Assembly: GCA_028284745.1 (NCBI GenBank)
Contig: JANQRC010000048.1
Location: forward strand, 62,001 to 126,000
Direction of reading: 5' to 3'
Length of the DNA stretch: 64,000 nt
Origin: Flavobacteriaceae bacterium
GTDB lineage: Bacteria; Bacteroidota; Bacteroidia; Flavobacteriales; Flavobacteriaceae
Below the pieces are notes generated by a model. It did no database searches. It saw only the letters and a list, made by a program, of their open reading frames with translations, and had not been told where the DNA came from. Of the stretch, positions 52,796 to 62,155 are shown piece after piece. Made by a program: the position numbers and the translations under genes. Every line of letters begins with the position of its first letter. Positions within the stretch are counted from its first letter, which is position 1.

Positions 52796-53580
52796 AAGAA
52801 GAGCTACGTACATTTTTAGAATCGGACCTTCTCGAGAAGTATCTGCTCGGAAACACTTCTGAGGTTGAGAACATGAAGGTGGAAGCATACTTGGAAAAAT
52901 ATCCTGAGGCCAACAAGATGTATGTTGAGCTTCAAGAGAATTTTGAGCAGTATAGCCGTTCGTATGCCGCAAAAGCGCCAGAAGGTGTAAAGCAGCACGT
53001 CTTGGACACCATAAGGTCAGAAAAGCCCAAGACCGCCGCTATCAACTGGTTCTCTGTTGCTGCAAGCGTGGCTGCCGTTTTCTTTGCGTTCTCTACATTC
53101 TACCTTTGGAACAACAACAAGCTACTAAAGACCGATAACACCAACGTACTTGCAGAGATAGATGTACTTCGCACCAATCTTATGGAAAGTGACGCTCGCT
53201 TTGCGGAGGTTAAAGCCGAATTGGAAAAACTTCGTAACCCCGACACTAAAAAATATGTGATGCGCGGAAATCGAAGAGCCAAGAAACTCAAGACCGTTGC
53301 CTATATAAATGCTGCCGAAAAGCTATCACTCATCAATGTCATCGACCTGCCTACCTTACCTGAAGACAAGGTGTTTCAGATGTGGGCTGACGTAGACGGC
53401 AAGATGGTAAGTTTAGGAATCCTAGAAAAAGCAGACAACAAATTGATGTCTATCCCTTACAAGGAGAACGCCTCCAGTTATAACATCACCATAGAACCTA
53501 AAGGCGGCAACGATCACGCCACCGTTGAAAACCTCGTGGCCAACATAGATCTTCCTTCCAAACAGCCCCTTAAAGAGTAA
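52792..53580 (+). CDS. RskA-type membrane anti-sigma factor
   Basis: 262 residues. A cytoplasmic N-terminal anti-sigma domain (FLESDLLEKYLLGNTSEVEN, about 1-85), one membrane helix (INWFSVAASVAAVFFAFSTFYLW, about 84-105), a coiled-coil-like stretch, and a periplasmic RskA C-terminal domain with EDKVFQMWADVDGKMVSLGI and NITIEPKGGNDHATVE. It holds the upstream sigma factor inactive until cleaved or relieved. Confidence 0.92.
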   Translation: MKEELRTFLESDLLEKYLLGNTSEVENMKVEAYLEKYPEANKMYVELQENFEQYSRSYAAKAPEGVKQHVLDTIRSEKPKTAAINWFSVAASVAAVFFAFSTFYLWNNNKLLKTDNTNVLAEIDVLRTNLMESDARFAEVKAELEKLRNPDTKKYVMRGNRRAKKLKTVAYINAAEKLSLINVIDLPTLPEDKVFQMWADVDGKMVSLGILEKADNKLMSIPYKENASSYNITIEPKGGNDHATVENLVANIDLPSKQPLKE

Positions 53581-53623
53581 GGGACCAACTGCTTCATTCT
53601 AACAACAAAAGGTGCAAAATTCG

Positions 53624-53631
53624 TACCTTTG
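53624..53631 (+). promoter_or_regulatory. -7 box before the small Cys-rich membrane protein gene
   Basis: TACCTTTG matches TAnnTTTG and lies 17 bases before the ATG at 53649. No TTG at -33 spacing was found. Confidence 0.5.
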
Positions 53632-53648
53632 CGGCTAATTGGTCGTTT

Positions 53649-53855
53649 ATGGAATTATTTCTCATCACTCTAGGACTTTTAGCGCTTGCATTTGCAGGGA
53701 TAGCCATTAAGATATGGGCAAAGAAAGATGGTAAATTTGCAGGAACCTGTGCTAGTCAAAGCCCTTTTCTGAATAAGGATGGCGAGGCTTGCAGCTTCTG
53801 TGGGAAGCTTCCCGACGAGCAAGAGTGCAGAAAACCAGAACCTCAGCACAATTAA
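53649..53855 (+). CDS. small Cys-rich membrane protein, NqrM-like pattern
   Basis: 68 residues: one membrane helix (LFLITLGLLALAFAGIAIKIW) followed by FAGTCASQSPFLNKDGEACSFCGKLPDEQEC. Helix plus G-[ST]-C and C-x2-CG resembles NqrM (DUF539), which inserts iron into the Na+-translocating NQR complex. The match is a pattern only and nqr genes are not in the window. The ATG of the next gene is 14 bases downstream. Confidence 0.65.
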   Translation: MELFLITLGLLALAFAGIAIKIWAKKDGKFAGTCASQSPFLNKDGEACSFCGKLPDEQECRKPEPQHN

Positions 53856-53869
53856 TTCCTCACTGGCGA

Positions 53870-55006
53870 ATGCTGTTGGCGCTTTTATATGTATTTGTAT
53901 GTGTAGTTAGCATTCTTCTATACTTCTACTTCTTTTTTTTTGCTCGCTTCTCCCTTGGAAAGGAACATGAACCTCAGAACAGTGCACCTGCTGTCTCTAT
54001 ATTGATCTGTGCCAAGAACGAAGCAGAGAACCTCAAAAAATTTCTACCGAAGGTATTTCAGCAAGAATATCCTACCTTTCAAGTGGTGCTCATCAACGAT
54101 GCTTCTTATGATGATAGCTTGGAAGTCATGGAGAGTTTTCAAAAGCTATATCCAGATACGACCAAGATCGTAAATGTGAAGAATGTTGAGGCCTTTTGGG
54201 CCAACAAGAAATATGCGCTTACCCTAGGCATCAAAGCAGCCAAGTACAAATACTTATTGTTTACAGATGCCGATTGCGAGCCCGCAAGCGAGCGATGGCT
54301 ACAGGACATGGTTGCGCATTTCACTACCAAAAAGAGGATCGTACTCGGTTATGGCCCTTACGTAAAGGTAAAAGGGTCATTTTTAAATAAGTTGATACGC
54401 TTCGAAACACTTATGACAGCCATTCAATACTTTTCGTATGCCAAAGCTGGCATGCCCTACATGGGTGTTGGCAGGAATTTAGCCTACACAAAAAGTGAAT
54501 TCTTTAAAGTGAATGGTTTTATAAAGCATATGCAAGTGCGCTCTGGCGATGATGATCTATTCATCAACCAAGTTGCCACCACAGAGAATACCGCTATTTG
54601 CACAAGACCAGAGAGTTTCACGTACTCAGAACCAAAAAGAACATGGCGATCATGGCGCGATCAAAAGCGCAGGCACATCAGCACAGCAAAGCACTATCGC
54701 CCGCTACACAAATTTTTACTGGCCCTGTACTATTGCTGCAACTTTTTGTTCTGGGCCTTGATGGCCCTATTATTGGCAACACAGTTCCAATGGAAGACCG
54801 TTACGGGAATCATTCTCATTAAGTTCATCACACAGTGGGTCATTGTCGGACTAGGCGCAAAGAAACTTCAAGAAAAGGATTTGCTATGGTTGCTCCCCAT
54901 CTATGAGATCGTCCTGATATACTTTCAATTAACTATATTTATCAGCAATAGAATTTCAAAACCTGCACCTTGGAAGCCAGCAAGTCAGAACTTACGCGCT
55001 ACATAG
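53870..55006 (+). CDS. GT2 family glycosyltransferase, membrane-bound
   Basis: 378 residues. An N-terminal helix (LLALLYVFVCVVSILLYFYFF), a GT-A domain with VSILICAKNEAENLKKFLP, VVLINDASYDDS, LLFTDADCEPAS (DxD type) and GDDDLFINQVA, then a C-terminal RSWRDQKRRH acceptor/product region and about three helices. It resembles processive or polysaccharide glycosyltransferases. Sugar and acceptor are unknown. The start is the first ATG after the previous gene; the 3' end overlaps the sigma factor gene by 37 bases. Confidence 0.88.
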   Translation: MLLALLYVFVCVVSILLYFYFFFFARFSLGKEHEPQNSAPAVSILICAKNEAENLKKFLPKVFQQEYPTFQVVLINDASYDDSLEVMESFQKLYPDTTKIVNVKNVEAFWANKKYALTLGIKAAKYKYLLFTDADCEPASERWLQDMVAHFTTKKRIVLGYGPYVKVKGSFLNKLIRFETLMTAIQYFSYAKAGMPYMGVGRNLAYTKSEFFKVNGFIKHMQVRSGDDDLFINQVATTENTAICTRPESFTYSEPKRTWRSWRDQKRRHISTAKHYRPLHKFLLALYYCCNFLFWALMALLLATQFQWKTVTGIILIKFITQWVIVGLGAKKLQEKDLLWLLPIYEIVLIYFQLTIFISNRISKPAPWKPASQNLRAT

Positions 55007-55536
55007 ACCAAGCCAAAGAAGGAAGCCAAAAAGCATTCAACTATCTGCTGGACACCTTTTGGAATGATGTGTACGGCTTTCAGCTAAAGCGTACGCAGAA
55101 CGAGAATGATGCTGAAGACATTACCATCCAGGCGTTTGCCAAGGCCTTTGACAAGATCGACACCTACGATCCCAGATACACGTTCAAGACATGGCTTACC
55201 ACCATCTCGAAGAACATCCATATCGACCTGGTACGTAAGCGAAAGACCTCTCTAGAAAGTGAAGCCACCAGTGGAGATGAAGAACGGTATCATGACATTC
55301 CTGATGATGCCCCGTCACCCGAAGACAAACTGATCACTGAACAAAATCTTGCGAAATTGCTACGGGACATCAAAAAATTAAAGCCGCATTACCAGGAAGT
55401 GATCAACCTACGCTATTTCCAAGAGCTATCATACAACGAGATCGCCGAGCAGTTAGACGAACCCATGAACAATGTGAAGGTGAAATTGTTGCGTGCAAAA
55501 AAATTGCTGGCAGAGATCATTCAAAAGAAAGCATGA
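54970..55536 (+). CDS. sigma-70 family (ECF-like) RNA polymerase sigma factor, TTG start
   Basis: 188 residues. Region 2: FNYLLDTFWNDVYGFQLKRTQNENDAEDITIQAFAKAF, FKTWLTTISKNIHIDLVRKR. Region 4: EVINLRYFQELSYNEIAEQLDEPMNNVKVKLLRAKKLL. The only start that fits is TTG at 54970, because an in-frame TAG at 54949 closes the frame upstream and no ATG precedes the conserved region. It overlaps the GT2 gene by 37 bases and the transporter gene by 4. No anti-sigma gene adjoins. Confidence 0.9.
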   Translation: MEASKSELTRYIDQAKEGSQKAFNYLLDTFWNDVYGFQLKRTQNENDAEDITIQAFAKAFDKIDTYDPRYTFKTWLTTISKNIHIDLVRKRKTSLESEATSGDEERYHDIPDDAPSPEDKLITEQNLAKLLRDIKKLKPHYQEVINLRYFQELSYNEIAEQLDEPMNNVKVKLLRAKKLLAEIIQKKA

Positions 55537-56750
55537 GCAACTCACGGTTAAAAAGGCTTGGTCCAGGGCTATTGTTTGCAGGTGCTGCCATCGGTGTCTC
55601 GCATCTGGTGCAATCTACCCGAGCAGGTGCAGATTTTGGGTACGGACTGCTTTGGGCGTTGATCCTGGTGAATATCTTCAAATATCCTTTTTTCCAATAT
55701 GGGCCTCGTTATGCCATGGCCACTGGCGAGAGCTTGCTAGATGGCTATGCCAAGTTAGGCAAAGGAGCTCTGATCGCCTATTTCATACTCACATTCGCGA
55801 CCATGTTCACCATACAAACGGCCGTGACCATAGTTACTGCTGGGCTAGCCGCCAATCTGTTTGGCATCACCGAGAACCTAGTGGTCTGGTGCTGGATCAT
55901 CACAGGTATCTGCTTGTTATTGCTTCTGATCGGCAAGTACAAGCTATTGGACAATCTAATGAAAGGCATCATCATACTGCTAACAATAAGTACCATCGTA
56001 GCTGTTGCACTAGCATCCGGAGAAGCAAACAACGCGTTGACCTTTCAACAAGTACTGCCTACGTCCTCGGTCGAGGTCATCTTTCTCATATCCTTCATGG
56101 GGTGGATGCCAGCCCCATTAGATATTTCGATATGGCACTCACTTTGGGCGATCGAGAAGAAAAAACAGCAACAGACCTTCAACACCAAAGGTGCTTTATT
56201 TGATTTTAATATCGGGTACGTCACAACCATTTTCTTAGGCATTGGTTTTGTGTCATTGGGGGCCCTCGTGATGTACAACTCAGCAGAGCACTTTGCTGAT
56301 AGTGGCCTTAAGTTCGCCTCACAACTTATCAATCTCTATACGCAAAGTCTAGGGGATTGGGCTTACGTCATCATTGGTGTTGCTGCCTTTACCACCATGT
56401 TCAGCACGACGCTGACCACGTTGGACGCCTCACCACGAGCCATGGCCAGAACAAGTCAATTGCTCTTTTCAAGGCTCATAAGACACAGCTACATCTTCTG
56501 GATCTTGATGTTGATCGTCGGCACCATGGTCATCTTCACCTTTTTTCTATCTGAAATGGGGCTCCTGGTCAAGATAGCTACCATACTGTCTTTTATCACT
56601 GCACCTTTTTATGCCATTTTGAATTTCACATTGATAAAAAGCAAGCACACTCCCAAAGAGTGGAGGCCTTCGTTGGCTATGAAGTCATTGAGCTGGGCAG
56701 GAATACTCTTCTTAATTGGCTTCAGCGTTTGGTACCTCACCATACTCTAA
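55533..56750 (+). CDS. Nramp-related transporter lacking the canonical metal motif
   Basis: 405 residues, about eleven helices, with the Nramp-like start RLGPGLLFAGAAIGVSHLVQ. In classical Nramp the first helix has DPGN and the sixth MPH; here the corresponding places read GVSHLVQSTRAGA and MPAPLDISIWHSLW. So the metal site differs and Mn or Fe transport is not assured. Its ATG overlaps the sigma factor stop. lipA follows from its own promoter. Confidence 0.83.
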   Translation: MSNSRLKRLGPGLLFAGAAIGVSHLVQSTRAGADFGYGLLWALILVNIFKYPFFQYGPRYAMATGESLLDGYAKLGKGALIAYFILTFATMFTIQTAVTIVTAGLAANLFGITENLVVWCWIITGICLLLLLIGKYKLLDNLMKGIIILLTISTIVAVALASGEANNALTFQQVLPTSSVEVIFLISFMGWMPAPLDISIWHSLWAIEKKKQQQTFNTKGALFDFNIGYVTTIFLGIGFVSLGALVMYNSAEHFADSGLKFASQLINLYTQSLGDWAYVIIGVAAFTTMFSTTLTTLDASPRAMARTSQLLFSRLIRHSYIFWILMLIVGTMVIFTFFLSEMGLLVKIATILSFITAPFYAILNFTLIKSKHTPKEWRPSLAMKSLSWAGILFLIGFSVWYLTIL

Positions 56751-56751
56751 G

Positions 56752-56785
56752 TTGACAACTATTTGAAAAGTGAATCGTATCTTTG
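56752..56785 (+). promoter_or_regulatory. lipA promoter
   Basis: TTG (56752-56754), a 23-base spacer and TATCTTTG (56778-56785). The -7 box is a perfect TAnnTTTG; the spacer is at the long end of the flavobacterial range. The lipA ATG is 16 bases on. Confidence 0.6.
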
Positions 56786-56801
56786 TTGAAAATTGCGATA
56801 C

Positions 56802-57677
56802 ATGAGTATTGAGACCCAAGCAAGCGTACTGCCACCACAACGAAAGCCCAAGTGGCTTCGCGTGAAGCTTCCTACCGGAAAGAAATACACTGAGCTCCGA
56901 GGCCTGGTAGACAAGTACGATCTGCATACCATTTGCACATCAGGCAGCTGCCCCAATATGGGAGAATGCTGGGGCGAAGGCACAGCCACCTTTATGATAC
57001 TTGGAAATATCTGCACACGTTCTTGCGGATTCTGTGGCGTGAAGACCGGAAGGCCCGAGACCGTTGATTGGGAAGAACCTGAAAAGGTGGCGCGTTCCAT
57101 CAAGATCATGGACATAAAACATGCAGTGATCACTTCTGTAGATCGTGATGACCTAAAAGATATGGGGTCTATCATCTGGGCTGAAACGGTGAAGGCCATA
57201 CGCAGAATGAATCCTGAGACCACTTTGGAAACCTTGATCCCAGATTTTCAAGGCGTCACCAGGAACATAGACCGTATCGTAGCCGTGAGTCCAGAGGTAG
57301 TGTCGCATAACATGGAGACGGTTCGTCGATTAACGCGAGAGGTTCGTATTCAGGCCAAATACGATCGTAGCCTTGAAGTGCTTCGCTATCTAAAGCAAGA
57401 AGGCATCAATCGCACCAAATCCGGCATCATGCTTGGCCTGGGCGAACTAGAGCAAGAAGTTATCCAGACCTTGCACGACCTTCGTGAAGCAGATGTGGAC
57501 GTGGTGACCATTGGGCAATACCTTCAACCTACAAAGAAGCACCTACCCGTAAAACGATTCGTTACACCTGATGAATTCAATCATTACGAGCAGATAGGCA
57601 AGGAGCTTGGCTTTAGGCATGTAGAGAGCGGTGCGCTGGTGCGCTCTTCGTACAAGGCACACAAACACATAGCTTAG
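56802..57677 (+). CDS. lipA: lipoyl synthase
   Basis: Radical SAM enzyme inserting sulfur in octanoyl carriers. Auxiliary cluster motif [13 protein letters not shown], radical [13 protein letters not shown] (CxxxCxxC), and a C-terminal RSSYKAH with the cluster serine. [13 protein letters not shown] is also typical. 291 residues from the ATG at 56802; an upstream TTG is not needed. Confidence 0.97.
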   Translation: MSIETQASVLPPQRKPKWLRVKLPTGKKYTELRGLVDKYDLHTICTSGSCPNMGECWGEGTATFMILGNICTRSCGFCGVKTGRPETVDWEEPEKVARSIKIMDIKHAVITSVDRDDLKDMGSIIWAETVKAIRRMNPETTLETLIPDFQGVTRNIDRIVAVSPEVVSHNMETVRRLTREVRIQAKYDRSLEVLRYLKQEGINRTKSGIMLGLGELEQEVIQTLHDLREADVDVVTIGQYLQPTKKHLPVKRFVTPDEFNHYEQIGKELGFRHVESGALVRSSYKAHKHIA

Positions 57678-57715
57678 CCTCCCACCTCAACTAGGACCAA
57701 AAAACCACCTTCTTT

Positions 57716-58714
57716 ATGAAGACACGAATAGCCATCAATGGTTTTGGGCGAATCGGAAGAACGCTTTTTAGATTACTGCAAGGGCATGAGAACATAGAAG
57801 TTGTTGCCATTAATGACATTGCCGATGCGAGAACACTCTCGCATCTTTTGAAATACGACAGCATCCATGGCAAGTTAGATTGCCATGTTTCTCATTCAGG
57901 TGAAGGAATCATCCTGGATGGCAAAGCGATTCCGCTTCAGCGACAAAGAGACCTGGAAAAGATCAACTGGAAACCTTTCGAAGTAGATCTTGTCATTGAG
58001 TCTACCGGAAAATTTAAATCCAAGGCATTATTAGAGCATCATATCAAGAACGGTGCTAAAAAAGTGATCTTATCCGTTCCGCCAGCTGATGACTCTATAA
58101 AAATGGTAGTGCTAGGCGTTAACCAACATATCATTACAAGTGATGATACCATCGTCTCTAATGCTTCGTGCACCACAAACAACGCAGCCCCGATGATCAA
58201 GGTCTTGGACAACCTCTGCGGAATTCAACAAGCATATATCACTACGGTACACTCGTATACTACCGACCAAAGCCTTCATGACCAACCACATCGCGATCTG
58301 CGAAGGGCAAGAGCGGCAGGGCAAAGTATTGTACCTACCACTACTGGGGCAGCCAAGGCATTGACCAAGATATTTCCCGAGTTGAGCCATGCAATTGGTG
58401 GTTTTGGCATTAGGGTGCCGGTACCGAATGGCTCAATGACAGATGTCACATGTCAAGTATCCAAAGACATTACCATTTCTGAGCTGAACGCGGCATTCGA
58501 AAGAGCCGCCACAGGGACACTCAAGGGATATCTGTCGTATACCGAAGACCCCATTGTCTCTGTAGACATCATTGGAAACACCCATTCATGTACTTTCGAT
58601 GCCCAGATGACATCTGTTATTGGTAAAATGGTAAAGGTCATTGGATGGTACGATAATGAGGTAGGATATTCCAGTAGATTGATAGACCTGATCGACTATT
58701 TGGTAAATAAATAG
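57716..58714 (+). CDS. gap: glyceraldehyde-3-phosphate dehydrogenase
   Basis: Glycolytic enzyme, 332 residues. Rossmann start RIAINGFGRIGRTLFRL, catalytic C152 in SNASCTTN, HSYTTDQSLHDQPHRDLRRARAA and WYDNEVGYSSRL. Acidic DIA region near residues 32-36 suggests NAD use. It lies between lipA (38-base gap) and a histidine kinase gene. Confidence 0.96.
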   Translation: MKTRIAINGFGRIGRTLFRLLQGHENIEVVAINDIADARTLSHLLKYDSIHGKLDCHVSHSGEGIILDGKAIPLQRQRDLEKINWKPFEVDLVIESTGKFKSKALLEHHIKNGAKKVILSVPPADDSIKMVVLGVNQHIITSDDTIVSNASCTTNNAAPMIKVLDNLCGIQQAYITTVHSYTTDQSLHDQPHRDLRRARAAGQSIVPTTTGAAKALTKIFPELSHAIGGFGIRVPVPNGSMTDVTCQVSKDITISELNAAFERAATGTLKGYLSYTEDPIVSVDIIGNTHSCTFDAQMTSVIGKMVKVIGWYDNEVGYSSRLIDLIDYLVNK

Positions 58715-58742
58715 TATATTAGTTAGCTAATTTGACAAAAAA

Positions 58743-60959
58743 TTGAGGGTCCCGATCATTCGATACCTCTACCTATTTATCATGTTGTTGTGCACCTGTT
58801 CTTTGGAAGCACAGCAAGCCAACCCTGTGCTCATAGATAGCATCGCTAAAAGCTACCAACGAGCCATCAGCCTAAAACATCTAGCCAAGTACGACCAAGC
58901 GATCGCCCAATTACAGAAAGGTCTGGACCTTTCGGACAAATTATCTTCAAAAGAGCAGGTAGCCTATGGGTATTACCTGTTTGCAGGCCTTAATATCGAA
59001 AGGGGCAATTACAAGGAAGCATCCGAATACCTCCTCGAAGCAGAACACATGCAAGAAGACCATGAGGACTATGAGAAGCTAGTGCTTACCAAAACTGCCA
59101 ATGCCAACCTCCAAACCCTTCTAGGGAACTATACGGCTGCACAGCAAAGTATTCAAGAGGCACAGACCATTGCACAAGAGCATCGGATATCTGATTACAA
59201 TGATCGGATATTGCTGTATGAGGCACGCATGAAACTAAAAGCCGGAAATTACGAGGAGGCCATCCTGAAGATCAATCAATTGCTTCCCTTTTCAGATTTG
59301 CTAGAGAAGAACTTCCTTCAGATCAAGGCTATTGCCACCCTTTGCGATGCAAATACCGCTATGGGGAATTATACCGAGGCTTTGCTCAATGCTAAAGAGG
59401 CACACAGGCTTTCAATGGTATATAACTATTCGGGCATTGAAATAGCTACGCTCAAAAAACTGAGCGACATCAGCATCAGAAGAGCAGAATATCAAGATGC
59501 TTTCACCTTTCTGGAACAGCATCATCAATTGAAAGACTCGACACTAACCGACAGGAAAATAGCTTCCGAGATCCTTGCAAGACAGAAGTTTGACGCCACT
59601 TATGCCGAAAGGAGAATGGCTGAGATGGAAAAGGATGAACTGGAACGCATACAGGAATACAAGAATACCAAGATCTATTCCTTGCTTAGTTCAGCCTTGT
59701 TGATCATCATTTCGCTATTGGCCATATCCTTGTACCGAAACAACCAAATAAAGATCAAGACCAACGCATTGTTGGTAAAGAAGAACAGCGAGCTACAGAC
59801 CGCCAAGGAGAACGCTGAAAGAGCCATGGACGCGAAGGCTCAATTCCTTTCTACGGTCAGTCACGAATTGCGTACTCCGCTCTATGCCGTAACTGGGCTT
59901 ACTCATTTGTTGCTGGAGGAAAACCCTGGCGAACATCAAAAAGAACATTTAACTTCTTTGAAGTTTTCAGGCGAGTACCTTTTAGCTTTCATCAACGACA
60001 TCTTACAGATCAACAAGATAGATGCCAAAAGGTTGACAGTCAAAAATGATGATTTCAGTCTGGAAAAGATCCTGAACGATGTGGTAAGTTCGCTTAACAA
60101 TACAGCAAAAGAAAATAACAACATAATCATTCTGGACATCGATGAAGATATCCCCACCTATCTTATTGGTGATTCTTTAAAGCTCTCCCAGATATTCATC
60201 AATCTAGTTGGCAATGCTTTGAAATTCACAAAAGATGGTGAGGTAAGGATCACTGCAAAAGTGATACACCAGAACGATAAAAATTATTCTATCAGGTTTG
60301 GCGTAAAAGATACCGGGATCGGCATACCAGAAGATATGCAAGAGGCCATTTTTGATAGCTTTGCCCAAGGATCCGTTCAGATAAACAGAAAGTACGGAGG
60401 TACCGGGCTAGGCCTTACCATTGTAAAAAGCCTGCTTACATTGCTAAATAGTGAGATCAGCTTGAAGAGTAAGGTTGGCAAAGGGTCTACCTTCTCTTTC
60501 GACATTACTTTCAAAAGGTCTAAACGCATTCAACCAGTAAAGCAGAGTGGTCTTACCGCAAGTGATTTCGACAAGGTACTGAACAAGCTGCATGTATTAT
60601 TGGTCGAAGACAACAAGATCAACCAAATGATCACCAAGAAGATGCTGGCCAAAAAAGGAATGACCTGCGAGATCGCGGGCGATGGCTACAAAGCCATTGA
60701 GCTTGCCAAAGAGAATCAATATGACTTGATCTTGATGGACATTCATATGCCTGGCATTAGTGGATTGACCACTACCGAAGAAATCAGGAAGTTCGATAGC
60801 CTTATCCCGATCATTGCCCTTACCGCGATCTCCCTGGACGAGAACACAGACGATTTCTTTGAAGTGGGCTGTGACGACATTGTCACAAAACCCTTTAAGC
60901 CAGAGGTTTTCTACGAAAAGATCTCTAAGAATATCCTTAAGAACCTCAAACCAATTTAA
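58743..60959 (+). CDS. hybrid histidine kinase with TPR sensor and receiver
   Basis: 738 residues. Signal peptide (MRVPIIRYLYLFIMLLCTCS), periplasmic TPR region (about 25-290), one helix (about 312-332), coiled coil, HisKA with H374 in STVSHELRTPLY, ATPase with NLVGNALKFT and GTGLGLTIV, then a receiver with D666 in DLILMDIHMPGISG and K in VTKPFKP. No DNA-binding domain. The start is TTG at 58743, because the first ATG (58782) would cut the signal peptide; it could still be the start. Confidence 0.9.
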   Translation: MRVPIIRYLYLFIMLLCTCSLEAQQANPVLIDSIAKSYQRAISLKHLAKYDQAIAQLQKGLDLSDKLSSKEQVAYGYYLFAGLNIERGNYKEASEYLLEAEHMQEDHEDYEKLVLTKTANANLQTLLGNYTAAQQSIQEAQTIAQEHRISDYNDRILLYEARMKLKAGNYEEAILKINQLLPFSDLLEKNFLQIKAIATLCDANTAMGNYTEALLNAKEAHRLSMVYNYSGIEIATLKKLSDISIRRAEYQDAFTFLEQHHQLKDSTLTDRKIASEILARQKFDATYAERRMAEMEKDELERIQEYKNTKIYSLLSSALLIIISLLAISLYRNNQIKIKTNALLVKKNSELQTAKENAERAMDAKAQFLSTVSHELRTPLYAVTGLTHLLLEENPGEHQKEHLTSLKFSGEYLLAFINDILQINKIDAKRLTVKNDDFSLEKILNDVVSSLNNTAKENNNIIILDIDEDIPTYLIGDSLKLSQIFINLVGNALKFTKDGEVRITAKVIHQNDKNYSIRFGVKDTGIGIPEDMQEAIFDSFAQGSVQINRKYGGTGLGLTIVKSLLTLLNSEISLKSKVGKGSTFSFDITFKRSKRIQPVKQSGLTASDFDKVLNKLHVLLVEDNKINQMITKKMLAKKGMTCEIAGDGYKAIELAKENQYDLILMDIHMPGISGLTTTEEIRKFDSLIPIIALTAISLDENTDDFFEVGCDDIVTKPFKPEVFYEKISKNILKNLKPI

Positions 60960-61030
60960 AGTTTGGCACGCTGATTGCAGTAAGCTAAAGGAAGACTATT
61001 GATACGTTTTCAACTTCTCATAATTATTTG

Positions 61031-61085
61031 AGTTAGTCAGTTTGGTTGGTTTGAGAAAAGGCTTGAGGAAATCAAGCCTTTTCTC
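61031..61085 (+). terminator. bidirectional-looking terminator overlapping lpxK end
   Basis: GAGAAAAGGCTTGA (61053-61066) and TCAAGCCTTTTCTC (61072-61085) form a perfect 14-pair stem with a GGAAA loop. It is preceded by GTTAGTCAGTTTGGTTGG and followed by CTTTG. The right arm is the coding end of lpxK (stop at 61072-61074), so histidine kinase and lpxK share one hairpin. Confidence 0.8.
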
Positions 61086-62088
61086 TTTGCATATCGATCA
61101 ATTGCGCAAAGACTTCGGCCCTTTCTTCAAAATGATGTACAATAGGCAGGTAATACAATTCGGCGTCCTTCATCAACGGCGCGAGTCGCACATGGTCTTT
61201 CTCTGTAGTAATGACAATCCGCTCTTTGGCCCGTGATCCTATAGAGGCCACATCCGTTAAAGAAAAACTGTGATGGTCTTTATATGCTACATGTTCTACC
61301 AGCAATCCTTTTTCACGTAGATAAGATACTAGCGGCGCAGGCTTGGCGATGCCCGTTACCAACAGAACTTTTTGCCCCGCAAGTTCGTCAACGCCTCGCT
61401 CCTCTTTTTGCCCCAACAAGTACTCACCATAAAGAATAGATGAGAAAAACAGGTGTTGACCATCATCCAGGTGTAGCTTTTGCGTGATGTTTTCCTTGTC
61501 TTCAACAGAAATATTCACGGGGGTTTTCGTGACCACCACTACATTGGCCCTACTGGCTCCCTTTCTGCTTTCTCTAAGGTTTCCTGCTGGCAGTACTAGA
61601 TCGTCCACATAAAGATCCCCATAAGCTGTGAGCAAGATGGAAAAGCTGGGGACTACCCTTCTGTGTTGAAAAGCATCATCCAAGACAATTAGCTCTGGCG
61701 AAACCAGTTCTTTCAACGCATTGATCCCTTTCACACGGTCTTCGCAAACAGCCACATGCACATTTGGAAACTTCTTCTTTATCTGTAATGGCTCATCGCC
61801 CGCGTGTATCGCCAAGTCATTCGCCTTAACCATTCTGAACCCTTTCGTCTTCCTTCCGTAGCCACGGCTTAACACAGCCACCTTGTCACTTCCCACCAGC
61901 AGATTCAATAAATATTCTACCATGGGCGATTTGCCTGTTCCGCCTACATTGAGGTTCCCAACACAGATCACTGGGACATCAAACCTCGTAGAGGCAAAGA
62001 TTCCCCTATCATAGCATAGGTTCCGAATATGTGTAACCAGGTCGTAGACCACCGAAAACGGAAAAAGTATCTTTCTTAGCTGTTTCAC
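61072..62088 (-). CDS. lpxK: tetraacyldisaccharide 4'-kinase
   Basis: Phosphorylates the 4' position in lipid A synthesis, so the organism has LPS. 338 residues: IRNLCYDRGIF, P-loop VGNLNVGGTGKSPMVEYLL, AVLSRGYGRKTKGF, LIVLDDAFQHRRVVPSF and VTKTP. It converges on the histidine kinase and is divergent from the Nif3-like gene. Confidence 0.95.
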   Translation of the reverse strand: MKQLRKILFPFSVVYDLVTHIRNLCYDRGIFASTRFDVPVICVGNLNVGGTGKSPMVEYLLNLLVGSDKVAVLSRGYGRKTKGFRMVKANDLAIHAGDEPLQIKKKFPNVHVAVCEDRVKGINALKELVSPELIVLDDAFQHRRVVPSFSILLTAYGDLYVDDLVLPAGNLRESRKGASRANVVVVTKTPVNISVEDKENITQKLHLDDGQHLFFSSILYGEYLLGQKEERGVDELAGQKVLLVTGIAKPAPLVSYLREKGLLVEHVAYKDHHSFSLTDVASIGSRAKERIVITTEKDHVRLAPLMKDAELYYLPIVHHFEERAEVFAQLIDMQREKA

Positions 62089-62155
62089 AAAGGCGAAATT
62101 AGGATATTTTGCGCTTTGCCCGTCACTATTTTCTGCTGAAGCGCTTTGCTTCGCG

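Noticed and set aside
55493..56203. Long open frame overlapping the sigma factor and transporter genes
   Set aside because: It is in another frame of two clearly conserved genes, is rich in Arg, His, Cys and Trp, and resembles no family.
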